From NCBI RefSeq assembly GCF_003846175.1, contig NZ_ML123044.1, forward strand, positions 1,394,739 through 1,458,738: 64,000 bases of DNA. The letters run 5' to 3'. Source of the DNA: Streptomyces sp. ADI95-17. Lineage in GTDB: Bacteria; Actinomycetota; Actinomycetes; Streptomycetales; Streptomycetaceae. A program made the position numbers and the translations under genes. Positions 35,294 to 42,997 of this stretch are shown here, piece after piece (position 1 is the first letter of the stretch; each line of letters starts with the position of its first letter). The notes under the pieces were generated by a model. The model was not told where the DNA came from. It ran no database searches and saw nothing but the letters and a program-made list of their open reading frames with translations.

Positions 35294-35327
35294 TTATCCA
35301 CGGAAGTTATCCACAGGCTGTTGATAA
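35294..35327. promoter_or_regulatory. Cluster of DnaA-box-like sequences
   Basis: TTATCCACG (35294-35302), TTATCCACA (35307-35315) and TGTTGATAA (35319-35327, TTATCAACA on the other strand) lie within 34 bases. The middle one is a perfect E. coli-type DnaA box. It sits between the kbpA-like gene and tetR. No dnaA, dnaN or gyrase genes are near, so it is not the chromosomal origin; a DnaA-regulated promoter or titration site is possible. Confidence 0.5.
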
Positions 35328-35440
35328 CACTTATCGCCCTGTGGTGCGCATACGTCGAAATCCGGCCACTCCCCCCACCGCGTCTGCGGTGATCCCCATT
35401 TGCAGTCGGCCGAATCGCGCTCCGATCACCCCTCGGTAAG

Positions 35441-35455
35441 CTGACGGCATGACAG
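35441..35455. promoter_or_regulatory. Degenerate regulon operator at the tetR start codon
   Basis: CTGACGGCATGACAG has a perfect left half of the CTGACG-N3-CGTCAG element; the right half matches at 4 of 6 positions. The tetR ATG (35449) lies inside it, which would allow autoregulation. Confidence 0.4.
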
Positions 35456-36096
35456 GACAAGTGCGCACCGTCGACGGCCGCGTGGCCGGTCGACGCGGAC
35501 AGGCGACGCGGCAGAAGCTGCTCGACTGCCTCAGCGAAATGCTCAGCTCCTCGCCGTACCGGGACGTCAAAGTCATCGACGTCGCCCGGAAGGCGGGGAC
35601 TTCACCCGCGACCTTCTACCAGTACTTCCCCGATGTCGAGGGCGCCGTCCTCGAAATCGCCGAGGAAATGGCCAAGGAGGGCGCCGGGTTGACCGAACTG
35701 GTCGCCGGCCGCTCCTGGGTCGGCAAGGCCGGCTGGCAGACGGCCGAGGAACTCGTCGAAGGGTTCCTCGACTTCTGGCGCCATCACGACGCGATCCTGC
35801 GCGTGGTCGACCTCGGTGCGGCCGAGGGCGACAAGCGGTTCTACAAGATCCGCATGAAGATCCTGAACTCGGTCACCAACTCCCTCACCGATTCGGTGAA
35901 GGAACTCCAGGCCAAGGGCAAGGTCGACAAGGAGGTCAGCGCCGCCGCGATGGCGGGCTCGCTGGTCGCCATGCTGGCCGCTGTCGCCTCGCACCAGAAG
36001 GGCTTCACGACCTGGGGCGTCAAGCAGGCCGAACTCAAGCCGAACCTCGCCCTGTTGGTGCATCTGGGCATCACCGGAAAGAAGCCCACGAGGTAG
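35449..36096 (+). CDS. TetR-family regulator, candidate master of the dispersed acyl-CoA regulon
   Basis: Encodes 215 residues. The DNA-binding part is RRGQATRQKLLDCLSEML, then VIDVARKAGTSPATFYQYFPD with the recognition helix and FYQYF signature. The C-terminal domain (GFLDFWRHHDAILRVVDLGAAEGDKRF onward) is unassigned. It is divergent from the kbpA-like gene, as in the S. coelicolor afsK region. A regulon half-site overlaps its start codon, and it is the only TetR gene inside the 40-kb stretch with the eight operators that lacks another assigned site. That it is their repressor is inference. Confidence 0.82.
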   Translation: MTGQVRTVDGRVAGRRGQATRQKLLDCLSEMLSSSPYRDVKVIDVARKAGTSPATFYQYFPDVEGAVLEIAEEMAKEGAGLTELVAGRSWVGKAGWQTAEELVEGFLDFWRHHDAILRVVDLGAAEGDKRFYKIRMKILNSVTNSLTDSVKELQAKGKVDKEVSAAAMAGSLVAMLAAVASHQKGFTTWGVKQAELKPNLALLVHLGITGKKPTR

Positions 36097-36163
36097 CACA
36101 GGCGCCGACGGCCCCTCCCCCACCGGGTTCGCGCGGCCGTCCCGGGCGCCCCAGGTCCTGTCA

Positions 36164-36202
36164 CACCGACGGCGGGCCACGCATTGTGGCCCGCCGTCGG
36201 TG
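36164..36202. terminator. Strong bidirectional terminator
   Basis: CACCGACGGCGGGCCAC (36164-36180) pairs perfectly over 17 bp with 36186-36202 around the loop GCATT, between the converging tetR and F420-type reductase genes. Confidence 0.85.
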
Positions 36203-36264
36203 CACCCGGACCATGTCCACGGCACACGGTTCCTCCCCGCGCTCCGCCCCTCTGCTCTGCCGGC

Positions 36265-36759
36265 TCAGGACGCGGCGTCGTCCCGCCCGCGCAGCCTGAA
36301 GAGCCGGATCTCCCGCTCCACCCGCGCCTGGTAAGTCGCGTAAGGCGGCCAGAACTTCAGCGCCGCCCGCCACACCTCTTCCCGCTCCTCGCCCTCCAGC
36401 AGCGTGGCGCGCACCGGGATGTCCCGGCCCTGCCAGTTCACGACCGCCCGGTCGGGACCGGCCAGCAGATTCGCGGTCCAGGCCGGGTGCCCGGACCGGC
36501 CGAAGTTGCTGCCGACCAGGATCCAGCTCTGCTCCGTCCCCTTCTCCGGCATGCAGGCCAGCGGGGTGGTTCTGAGCCGTCCGCTCCGCGCCCCCGGCAC
36601 CGTCAGGATCAGCCCCGGCAGCATCCGGGCACTGAGCAGCACCTTTCCACGCGTGAGCCGGTGCACCGTACGGTCCATGACGGGAACCACGTGCGGGGCG
36701 ACCTTCGCGAACGCCCGGGTGGAGGAGACCTTCTGGACCAGTCGGACGCCGGGCGCCAT
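36265..36759 (-). CDS. Deazaflavin (F420)-dependent nitroreductase-family protein
   Basis: Encodes 164 residues. The split beta-barrel core of the Ddn family is seen in ILTVPGARSGRLRTTPLACMP and WILVGSNFGRSGHPAWTANLLAGP, followed by ATLLEGEEREEVWRAALKFWP. Relatives use reduced F420 to reduce quinones, nitro groups or unsaturated rings. Its ATG overlaps the acyl-CoA dehydrogenase stop (ATGA at 36759), so it is translated from the same mRNA and falls under operator site D. Confidence 0.8.
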   Translation of the reverse strand: MAPGVRLVQKVSSTRAFAKVAPHVVPVMDRTVHRLTRGKVLLSARMLPGLILTVPGARSGRLRTTPLACMPEKGTEQSWILVGSNFGRSGHPAWTANLLAGPDRAVVNWQGRDIPVRATLLEGEEREEVWRAALKFWPPYATYQARVEREIRLFRLRGRDDAAS

Positions 36760-37970
36760 CAGACCGCCACCCGCTCGGCCGGTGCGGTCACGGCCGCACC
36801 GGCGAACAGCCCGGCCAGCTGCGCCGCCCGGTCCCGGAGCCGGTGGACGGGGCCGAAGAGCAGTTCGTCGGCCGCGGCCCGTTTGAAGTACAGATGCGCC
36901 TCGTGCTCCCAGGTGAAGCCGAGCCCGCCGTGCAGCTGGACGGCCTCGGCGGTGGTGATCCGGAGCGCTTCCAGTGCCTGGGCCAGGGCGAGTCCCCCGG
37001 CGTCGGCCGGGTCCCAGGCCGCGTAGTACGCGGCGGAGCGGGCCGCCTGCACCTGTACGTACAGATCCGCCAGTCGGTGCTTCACCGCCTGGAAGGAGCC
37101 GATCGCCCGGCCGAACTGCTCGCGCGCCTTGACGTATTCGACCGTCCGCTCCAGCGCGCTGCTCGCCGCCCCCACCGCCTGGGCGGCGAGCAGCGCGGCG
37201 ACCGGGTGCCCGGCCGTGGCGAGCGCGCCGGTGACGTCGGCGCCGTCGTCGGCGCCGAGGAGTTCGGCCTCGGTGTCGCGGAGTTCGATCCGGGCCAGCG
37301 GGCGGGTCTCGTCGAGCGAGGTCCGGCGGGTGCGGACGACTCCGGCCGCCGCGTCGGGACGGACCAGGAAGAGGAGCGTACGGCTGCGCGGGAAGCCCCC
37401 GGCGTGGGCCGCGACCAGCAGCAGTTCGGCGCTGTGCCCGTCGAGGACCTGCGTGGCCTCCCCGTACAGCCGCCAGCCCCCTTCGCCGGCGCCCGGCCCG
37501 GCCTGTACGCCGCCGGCCCGGCCGCCGCCCGCCCAGGCGCCGTCGGCGGGGTCGCCGGTCAGACCGAGTGCGGTGGCGAGCGAGCCGCCGGGGACGGCCA
37601 GGGTCGCGGTCAGCTCACCGGCCGCGATGCGCGGCAGCAGGGCGGTGCGCTGGGCGTCGGTGCCGAGTGCGGCGATCAGGGGCGCGGCGAGCACGGCGGT
37701 GGCGATCAGCGGCGAGGGCAGCAGGGCGCGGCCCGTCTCCTCGCAGGCGACGGCGAGCTCGGTGCGGCCGCAGCCGACGCCCCCGTACTCCTGCGGGAGG
37801 GCGAGTCCAGGCAGCCCGAGGTCCTGGGCGAGCCGTCGCCACAGGTCCGCGTCGTACCCGTCGGCGGTGCGCACGGCGCACCTGATGTCGTCGGGTGCGC
37901 AGTGTTCGGCCAGCAGTTCGCGCAAGGTGCGGCGGATCTCGTCCTGTTCCGCGGTGAAGGCGGCATCCAT
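36759..37970 (-). CDS. Acyl-CoA dehydrogenase
   Basis: Encodes 403 residues from ATG 37970 (GGAAGGAG upstream). Features: N-terminal helices with LGLPGLALPQEYGGVGCGR, a FAD-binding arginine region REQFGRAIGSFQAVKHRLAD, and the C-terminal LHGGLGFTWEHEAHLYFKRA. The canonical glutamate base is not obvious, as in subunits of the heterotetrameric FadE/ChsE type that oxidise steroid side chains; a second subunit is not adjacent. Residues about 165-185 are an unusual Gly/Ala-rich insertion (WAGGGRAGGVQAGPGAGEGG). It is followed by the F420-type reductase, with overlapping stop and start. Confidence 0.82.
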   Translation of the reverse strand: MDAAFTAEQDEIRRTLRELLAEHCAPDDIRCAVRTADGYDADLWRRLAQDLGLPGLALPQEYGGVGCGRTELAVACEETGRALLPSPLIATAVLAAPLIAALGTDAQRTALLPRIAAGELTATLAVPGGSLATALGLTGDPADGAWAGGGRAGGVQAGPGAGEGGWRLYGEATQVLDGHSAELLLVAAHAGGFPRSRTLLFLVRPDAAAGVVRTRRTSLDETRPLARIELRDTEAELLGADDGADVTGALATAGHPVAALLAAQAVGAASSALERTVEYVKAREQFGRAIGSFQAVKHRLADLYVQVQAARSAAYYAAWDPADAGGLALAQALEALRITTAEAVQLHGGLGFTWEHEAHLYFKRAAADELLFGPVHRLRDRAAQLAGLFAGAAVTAPAERVAV

Positions 37971-38009
37971 CGTCGGACTCCTTCCCCTCAGAGGCCTCCG
38001 GCCCCTGAT

Positions 38010-38024
38010 CTGACGGTGCGTCAT
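38010..38024. promoter_or_regulatory. CTGACG-N3-CGTCAG operator, site D
   Basis: CTGACGGTGCGTCAT matches the palindrome except at the last base. It is 40 nt upstream of the acyl-CoA dehydrogenase start on the reverse strand. Confidence 0.65.
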
Positions 38025-38182
38025 GTTAGGGGCGAATCCACCAGATGCCCAGAGTCCCGCACCGGCGGGAGCGGAGGATCCATGCCCGGCGGGAAGGGAA
38101 ATCCGCGCCCGACGGAAAGGGGATCCGCGCCAGGCGGGAAGCGAGGATCCGCACCGCACCGGGCGGTCCACCCCCGCCGTAT

Positions 38183-38197
38183 CTGATGTACCGTCAG
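38183..38197. promoter_or_regulatory. CTGACG-N3-CGTCAG operator, site C
   Basis: CTGATGTACCGTCAG, with matching AT flanks on both sides, has one arm mismatch. It ends only 4 nt before the ATG of the second ltp gene, leaving no room for a ribosome binding site, so that mRNA is probably leaderless. Confidence 0.72.
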
Positions 38198-38201
38198 ATT
38201 C

Positions 38202-39371
38202 ATGCCTTCTTCCCACCGCAAGGTCGCTGTCGTCGGCATATCCCTCGCCGACTGCGGACGCGTCGACACGGCCACGCCGTACGCCCTGCATGCCCAGGCC
38301 GCCCGCCGGGCGCTGGCCGACTCGGGGCTGGACCGGTCCGTCGTCGACGGTTTCGCCTCCGCCGGGCTCGGTACGCTCGCCCCGGTCGAGGTCGCCGAGT
38401 ACCTGGGGCTGAAGCCCACCTGGGTGGACTCCACCTCGGTCGGCGGCTCGACCTGGGAGGTGATGGCGGCGCACGCGGCGGACGCCATCGCGGCGGGGCA
38501 CGCCAATGCCGTACTGCTGGTCTACGGGTCGACGGCGCGCGCGGACATCAAGGCGGGCCGGCGGACCTCCAACCTCTCCTTCGGCGCGCGCGGCCCGCTC
38601 CAGTTCGAGGTGCCGTACGGGCACTCGCTGATCGCGAAGTACGCGATGGCCGCCCGCCGGCACATGCACGAGTACGGGACGACCCTGGAGCAGCTCGCCG
38701 AGGTCGCGGTCCAGGCACGGGCGAACGCGGCGGCCAACCCGGACGCGATGTTCCGTGACCCGGTCACGGTGGACGACGTCCTGTCGGGGCCGATGATCGC
38801 GGACCCGTTCACCAAACTGCACTGCTGCATCCGCAGCGACGGCGGCTGCGCGGTGCTGCTGGCCGCCGAGGAGTACGTACCGGACACCGCGAAGGCGCCG
38901 GTGTGGATCCTCGGCACGGGCGAGCACGTCTCGCACTCCACCATGTCCGAGTGGGACGACTTCACGGTCTCCCCCGCGGCGGTCTCCGGCCGCCTGGCGT
39001 TCGAACGGGCCGGGGTGCGGCCCTCGGAGATCGACCTCGCCGAGATCTACGACGCGTTCACCTACATGACCCTGGTGACGCTGGAGGACCTGGGTTTCTG
39101 CGCGAAGGGCGAGGGCGGCGCGTTCGTGGAGAAGGGCCGGACCGGGCTGACCGGCGAGCTCCCGGTGAACACCGACGGCGGCGGCCTGTCCGCCTGCCAC
39201 CCCGGGATGCGCGGGCTGTTCCTGCTGGTCGAGGCGGTACGCCAACTCCGCGGCGAGGCCGGCGAACGCCAGGTGCGCCGCCCGGGCGGCCGGCTCCCGG
39301 AACTGGCGGTGGCATCGGGCACGGGCGGCTGGTTCTGCTCGTCGGGGACGGTGGTGCTGGGGCGAGGATGA
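38202..39371 (+). CDS. Second Ltp/thiolase-like protein
   Basis: Encodes 389 residues. The thiolase fold is clear, but the nucleophile cysteine position reads SVGGSTWEVM, with no cysteine, and the NEAF motif is IYDAF (Y283). Unlike the first Ltp, the GHP motif keeps its histidine (SACHPGMRG, H333). It is therefore neither an ordinary thiolase nor an exact Ltp2, and may be a retro-aldolase or binding subunit for another acyl-CoA. No DUF35 gene is beside it; the DUF35 gene at 45038, under the same operator type, could supply the partner. No ribosome binding site; operator C abuts the start. Confidence 0.75.
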   Translation: MPSSHRKVAVVGISLADCGRVDTATPYALHAQAARRALADSGLDRSVVDGFASAGLGTLAPVEVAEYLGLKPTWVDSTSVGGSTWEVMAAHAADAIAAGHANAVLLVYGSTARADIKAGRRTSNLSFGARGPLQFEVPYGHSLIAKYAMAARRHMHEYGTTLEQLAEVAVQARANAAANPDAMFRDPVTVDDVLSGPMIADPFTKLHCCIRSDGGCAVLLAAEEYVPDTAKAPVWILGTGEHVSHSTMSEWDDFTVSPAAVSGRLAFERAGVRPSEIDLAEIYDAFTYMTLVTLEDLGFCAKGEGGAFVEKGRTGLTGELPVNTDGGGLSACHPGMRGLFLLVEAVRQLRGEAGERQVRRPGGRLPELAVASGTGGWFCSSGTVVLGRG

Positions 39372-39403
39372 GGAGCGGGGCGCGTCCCGGCGCGGCAGGC
39401 CGG

Positions 39404-39517
39404 TCACACCGGGACGACGGTGAGCGCCCCCTCCAGTCCCTTGAAATCGTCCGCGTTGCGCGTGTAGAGCGGCAGCCCCCTGACCGAGGCGATGGACGCG
39501 ATCATCAGGTCCATGCG
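39404..39517 (-). pseudogene. Remnant of a VapC-like PIN-domain toxin gene
   Basis: The last 38 codons read PRRMDLMIASIASVRGLPLY, then TRNADDFKGLEGALTVV and a stop. This is the C-terminal third of a PIN domain, including the D of MDLMIA and the TRNADDF motif that holds the fourth acidic residue. The frame continues upstream only into the antisense of the PNPOx gene, without PIN motifs, and no antitoxin gene is present. It is a decayed toxin gene left between two active genes. Confidence 0.65.
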
Positions 39518-39583
39518 CCGTGGCCGGGGATCACCCCGCCTGCCCCGCCCGGCCCGTGCCGCCCCATGCGCTGCAATGGGGGC

Positions 39584-40264
39584 ATGACCGACGCACACCA
39601 GAGCTTCCTGGACCTGCTCCACGCCCAGCGTGTCTGGGACGTGGAGCTTCCCGGTTTCGACCCGGCCGCCGCGCCCCCGGCCCCGCTTCCCCTCTTCCAC
39701 AGCTGGTTCGCCGAGGCGGTGGCCGCCGGGCAGGTGGAGCCGCACACCATGTCGCTGGCCACCGTGGACGACGAGGGGCGTCCCGACGTACGGACGGTGA
39801 TGCTGCACGACGCGGACGAGCGGGGCTGGCACTTCGCCACCCACCGCACCAGCGCGAAGGGCCACCAGCTCGCTGGCCGGCCGTACGCGGCGCTCGGTTT
39901 CTACTGGCCGGCGCAGGGCCGGCAGGTACGGGTGCGGGGTCCGGTCACCGAATGCGCGCCCGCCGAGAGCCGGGCCGATCTGCGCGCCCGCTCGACCGGG
40001 GCGCTCGCCTCCGCGCTGACCGGCTCGCAGAGCGAGGTGCTGGGCTCGCGGGAGGAGCTGGTCCGTACCGCCGACGCCGCCTGGGAACGGGCCCGGGCCG
40101 AGCCGGACGCGGAGGTGGCGAGCTGGACCCGGTACGTGGCCGAGCCGCGGGAGGTCGAGTTCTTCCAGGGCGACGCCGCGCGCAGGCACGTACGACTGCG
40201 TTATCGCAGGACGGACGCGGCCGGGGGCGACGCGGCGTGGGTCCGGGAACTGCTCTGGCCCTGA
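39584..40264 (+). CDS. Pyridoxamine 5'-phosphate oxidase (PdxH-like) family protein
   Basis: Encodes 226 residues from ATG 39584 (GGGGG upstream). The FMN-binding split barrel is seen in EPHTMSLATVDDEGRPDVRTVMLHDADERGWHFATH, read in two parts, with the family SAKGHQL segment and the C-terminal WTRYVAEPREVEFFQGDAARRH region. It resembles PdxH, which makes pyridoxal 5'-phosphate, but the C-terminal dimerisation motif RLHDR is not exact (HVRLRYRRTD), so another FMN-dependent oxidase role is possible. It starts 67 nt after the PIN remnant. Confidence 0.75.
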   Translation: MTDAHQSFLDLLHAQRVWDVELPGFDPAAAPPAPLPLFHSWFAEAVAAGQVEPHTMSLATVDDEGRPDVRTVMLHDADERGWHFATHRTSAKGHQLAGRPYAALGFYWPAQGRQVRVRGPVTECAPAESRADLRARSTGALASALTGSQSEVLGSREELVRTADAAWERARAEPDAEVASWTRYVAEPREVEFFQGDAARRHVRLRYRRTDAAGGDAAWVRELLWP

Positions 40265-40275
40265 GGGCTGTCCCG

Positions 40276-40330
40276 TGCCGGGTCGTGTCCGTTCCGTACA
40301 CCCGCGTACGCGGACGGACACGACCCGGCA
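40276..40330. terminator. Strong bidirectional terminator
   Basis: TGCCGGGTCGTGTCCGT (40276-40292) pairs perfectly over 17 bp with 40314-40330, with further pairing inside the loop (around CGCGTACGCG). It separates the converging PNPOx and ferredoxin genes. Confidence 0.85.
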
Positions 40331-40340
40331 GGCGGGCCGG

Positions 40341-40541
40341 TCACTCGATGGTGATCGCCTGTACCGGGCAGACGCGGACGGCCACCTTCACCGATTCCTT
40401 CACCGCCGCACCGTCGAGGGCGTCCTCGTGGCCGGGCAGCAGTTCGCTGAAACCGTCGTCGTCCTGGGTGAACACCGTCGGAGCGGTGAGCGCGCACTGA
40501 CCCGCGCCGATGCACCGGTTCCTGTCGATATCGATCTTCAT
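40341..40541 (-). CDS. [3Fe-4S] ferredoxin, P450 partner
   Basis: Encodes 66 residues from ATG 40541. Cluster ligands are C10, C16 and C58 (NRCIGAGQCALTAP and VRVCPVQAI); alanine or glycine stands where a fourth cysteine would make a 4Fe-4S cluster. Ferredoxins of this size next to a P450 in Streptomyces pass electrons to it. The gene follows the P450 by 29 nt on the same strand; no ferredoxin reductase is in the window. Confidence 0.9.
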   Translation of the reverse strand: MKIDIDRNRCIGAGQCALTAPTVFTQDDDGFSELLPGHEDALDGAAVKESVKVAVRVCPVQAITIE

Positions 40542-40570
40542 TGCGGCGGGGCCTTCCGGTCGGATTCCGG

Positions 40571-41767
40571 TCACCAGATCACGGGCATTTCGAGCAGACC
40601 CTGAATGGTGTCACCGGGTTTGAACGGGACTTCTTCGGCGGGGACCGCCAGCCGCAGTTCCGGCAGGCGGTCGAAGAGTGCGGGCAGCGCGATCTCCAGC
40701 TCGGCCCGTGCCAGGTTCTGTCCCAGGCACTGGTGAATTCCGAAGCCGAACGCGACATGATTGCGCGCGTTCCGGCCGAGGTCCAGCTCGTCCGGTGAGG
40801 GGTACACGGTCTCGTCCCGGTTGATCACCGACGTGGTCAGGAGGACGCCGTCCCCCGCCCGGATGGTCACCCCGCCCACTTCGATGTCGTCGACGGCGAC
40901 CCGCGAGATCCCGTCGGCGATGGACAGGAAGCGGAGCAGTTCCTCGACCGCGGATGGCATCAGGCCGTCGGACTCGCGCATCCGGGCCAGCTGGTCGGGG
41001 TGCTGGAGCAGGGTGAACGTGCCGAGCGAGATCATGTTCGCGGTCGTCTCGTGCCCGGCGATGAGCAGGATCTGGGCCAGCCGCACCAGCTCCTGCTGGT
41101 CCACGGCCCCGGTCTCCAGCTGCTTGGCGATGAGTTCGTCGAGCAGCCCTTCGCCGGGGGTGGCCTGCTTCTGCTCGATGAGGACCCGGAAGTACTCGTC
41201 GAGCGCGTCCCGCGCGGACTCGACGTCCGCGGCCGCCGGGCCGCGGAGCAGCTTGCGCGACTGCGCCTCGAAGAACTCGTGGTCGTCGTACGGCACCCCG
41301 AGCAGCGCGCAGATGACCATGGAGGGCACCGGCAGGGCGAACGAGTCGACCAGATCGGCCGGCGGCCCCTGCTTGACCATCGCGTCGAGCAGCCGGTCCA
41401 CGGTCGCCCGGATCTGCGGCCGGAGCGAGGCCGTCCGCCTGACCGTGAAGCTCGGGATCAGCATCCGGCGCTGGACGTTGTGCTCCGGGTCGTCGACGCC
41501 GAGCAGCTCGACGCGCCGCAGGGTGCTGGCGGCCACCCGCTCGGCGAAGAACGGGAAGGCGGGGTTCTCCCGGTCGGACGAAAGCCGCTGGTCCACCAGG
41601 AGCGAACGCGCCTCGGCGTGCCCGGTCACCAGCCACACCGCACGGCCGTCGAAGAGCCGGGCCCGGGACACCGGCTGCGGCCCCCGATGCTCGCTGCGGT
41701 ATCCCGTCGGCGGGTTGTAGGGACAGGTGCGGTTCTGCGGGAAAGAGACGGTCTCGGCGTCTGCCAT
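40571..41767 (-). CDS. Cytochrome P450 (CYP105-like)
   Basis: Encodes 398 residues from ATG 41767. The I-helix is AGHETT at 237-242, the K-helix ExxR is E276-R279, and the haem loop is FGFGIHQCLGQNLAR with C347. The opening FPQNRTCPYNPPTGY is typical of CYP105. Such enzymes hydroxylate diverse small molecules, including secondary metabolites, vitamin D and xenobiotics. The ferredoxin gene follows at once. The promoter carries an unusual TAGRTGCCT palindrome, different from the regulon operators nearby, so it is probably under separate control. Confidence 0.88.
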   Translation of the reverse strand: MADAETVSFPQNRTCPYNPPTGYRSEHRGPQPVSRARLFDGRAVWLVTGHAEARSLLVDQRLSSDRENPAFPFFAERVAASTLRRVELLGVDDPEHNVQRRMLIPSFTVRRTASLRPQIRATVDRLLDAMVKQGPPADLVDSFALPVPSMVICALLGVPYDDHEFFEAQSRKLLRGPAAADVESARDALDEYFRVLIEQKQATPGEGLLDELIAKQLETGAVDQQELVRLAQILLIAGHETTANMISLGTFTLLQHPDQLARMRESDGLMPSAVEELLRFLSIADGISRVAVDDIEVGGVTIRAGDGVLLTTSVINRDETVYPSPDELDLGRNARNHVAFGFGIHQCLGQNLARAELEIALPALFDRLPELRLAVPAEEVPFKPGDTIQGLLEMPVIW

Positions 41768-41812
41768 GGCGGACCTCGCAAGAGATGGGGGAGTCCTACC
41801 GATCTCCACCAC

Positions 41813-41831
41813 TAGATGCCTCAGGCACCTA
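41813..41831. promoter_or_regulatory. P450 operator, TAGATGCCT-C-AGGCACCTA palindrome
   Basis: The nine-base arms match at 8 of 9 positions around a single C, 46 nt upstream of the P450 start. The AGGCACCTA half recurs at 42019-42027 upstream of htpX. The shape TTGCCT-N-AGGCAA is common for MarR-family operators; this one is similar, but the regulator is not in view. Confidence 0.55.
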
Positions 41832-42058
41832 ATGGGTCCAGGTGTAGTTCGGCCAAATGTCTTCGGAATCGCCCTCGGACAGATCCATTGAGAGATCAAT
41901 CAGATCCGTTGAGGAATCAATTTGCCGTCCGCCCGGACGGGCGGACGTTTCGAGCCGGCGTCGTTCTCCGGGCCCGGATCAATTGTCTCCGATTTCCACG
42001 TGAAAGGGGCAATATGGAAGGCACCTAGGGCTGTCCCTCAGGGCGACTGGAGGCAACG

Positions 42059-42988
42059 ATGAGCCAGACCCGTTCCCGCGCCCGCTCCCGTTCGCGCTAC
42101 GCCCCGGACAGCGGGTTGACCACTCGCATGGTCGGCACCATGTTCTTGATCGGCCTGCTGTACGTGGTCCTGGTCGGCGTGCTGCTCGCCGTGCTGCGCG
42201 GCGCCTGGCCGATCATCCTGATCCTCGTCGGCGGCATGTTCATCGCCCAGTTCTGGTTCAGCGACCGCATCGCGGCGTTCAGCATGGGGGCCCGTGAGGT
42301 CACCCCGGAGGAGGCGCCCGAGCTGCACGGCGCCGTCGACCGGATCTGCGCTCTTGCCGACATGCCGAAACCGCGCGTGGCCATCGCGCAGAGCGACGTA
42401 CCGAACGCCTTCGCGACCGGCCGCAGCGAGAAGACCGCTCTCGTCTGCGCCACCACCGGGCTGCTGCGCAGACTGGACCCCCCGGAGCTGGAGGGCGTGC
42501 TCGCGCACGAGATGTCACATGTCGCGCACCGCGACGTCGCCGTCATGACGATCGCCTCGTTCCTCGGCGTGCTCGCCGGCATCATCACCCGGGTCGCCCT
42601 GTGGGGCGGGCTCTCCCGCAACAGCCGCAGCAATGACCCCGTCGGCATCGCGATCATGCTGATCCCGCTGGTCAGCGCGGTCGTGTACGCCCTGAGCTTC
42701 CTGCTGACCCGGCTGCTCTCCCGCTACCGCGAGCTCTCCGCCGACCGCACCGCCGCCCTGCTCACCGGCCGCCCCTCCGCACTCGCCTCCGCCCTCACCA
42801 AGGTGAGCGGCCAGATGGCCCGCATCCCGACCGAGGACCTGCGGAAGGCGGAGCCGTACAACGCCTTCTACTTCGTCCCCGCGTTCTCCTCCAAGGAGAG
42901 CCTGAGCCGGCTGCTCTCCTCCCACCCGACCCTCGAACAGCGCCTCGACCAGCTGGCCCGGATCTCCGCCGACCTCGCCCGTCCGTAA
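42059..42988 (+). CDS. htpX: HtpX-like membrane zinc metalloprotease (M48)
   Basis: Encodes 309 residues from ATG 42059 (GGAGGC upstream). Two N-terminal membrane segments (about 26-46 and 50-67) precede the zinc site HEMSH (H150, E151, H154); the third ligand is the glutamate in SRYRELSADR, and two more membrane segments lie between. HtpX degrades misfolded membrane proteins and is usually induced by envelope stress. The pspAB gene follows by 9 nt, a pairing seen in other actinobacteria. The AGGCACCTAG half-site upstream may be regulatory. Confidence 0.9.
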   Translation: MSQTRSRARSRSRYAPDSGLTTRMVGTMFLIGLLYVVLVGVLLAVLRGAWPIILILVGGMFIAQFWFSDRIAAFSMGAREVTPEEAPELHGAVDRICALADMPKPRVAIAQSDVPNAFATGRSEKTALVCATTGLLRRLDPPELEGVLAHEMSHVAHRDVAVMTIASFLGVLAGIITRVALWGGLSRNSRSNDPVGIAIMLIPLVSAVVYALSFLLTRLLSRYRELSADRTAALLTGRPSALASALTKVSGQMARIPTEDLRKAEPYNAFYFVPAFSSKESLSRLLSSHPTLEQRLDQLARISADLARP

Positions 42989-42997
42989 GGAACGCCC

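Noticed and set aside
35294..35327. Chromosomal replication origin
   Set aside because: Only three box-like sites and no dnaA, dnaN, gyrB or rpmH genes; kept only as a DnaA-site cluster.
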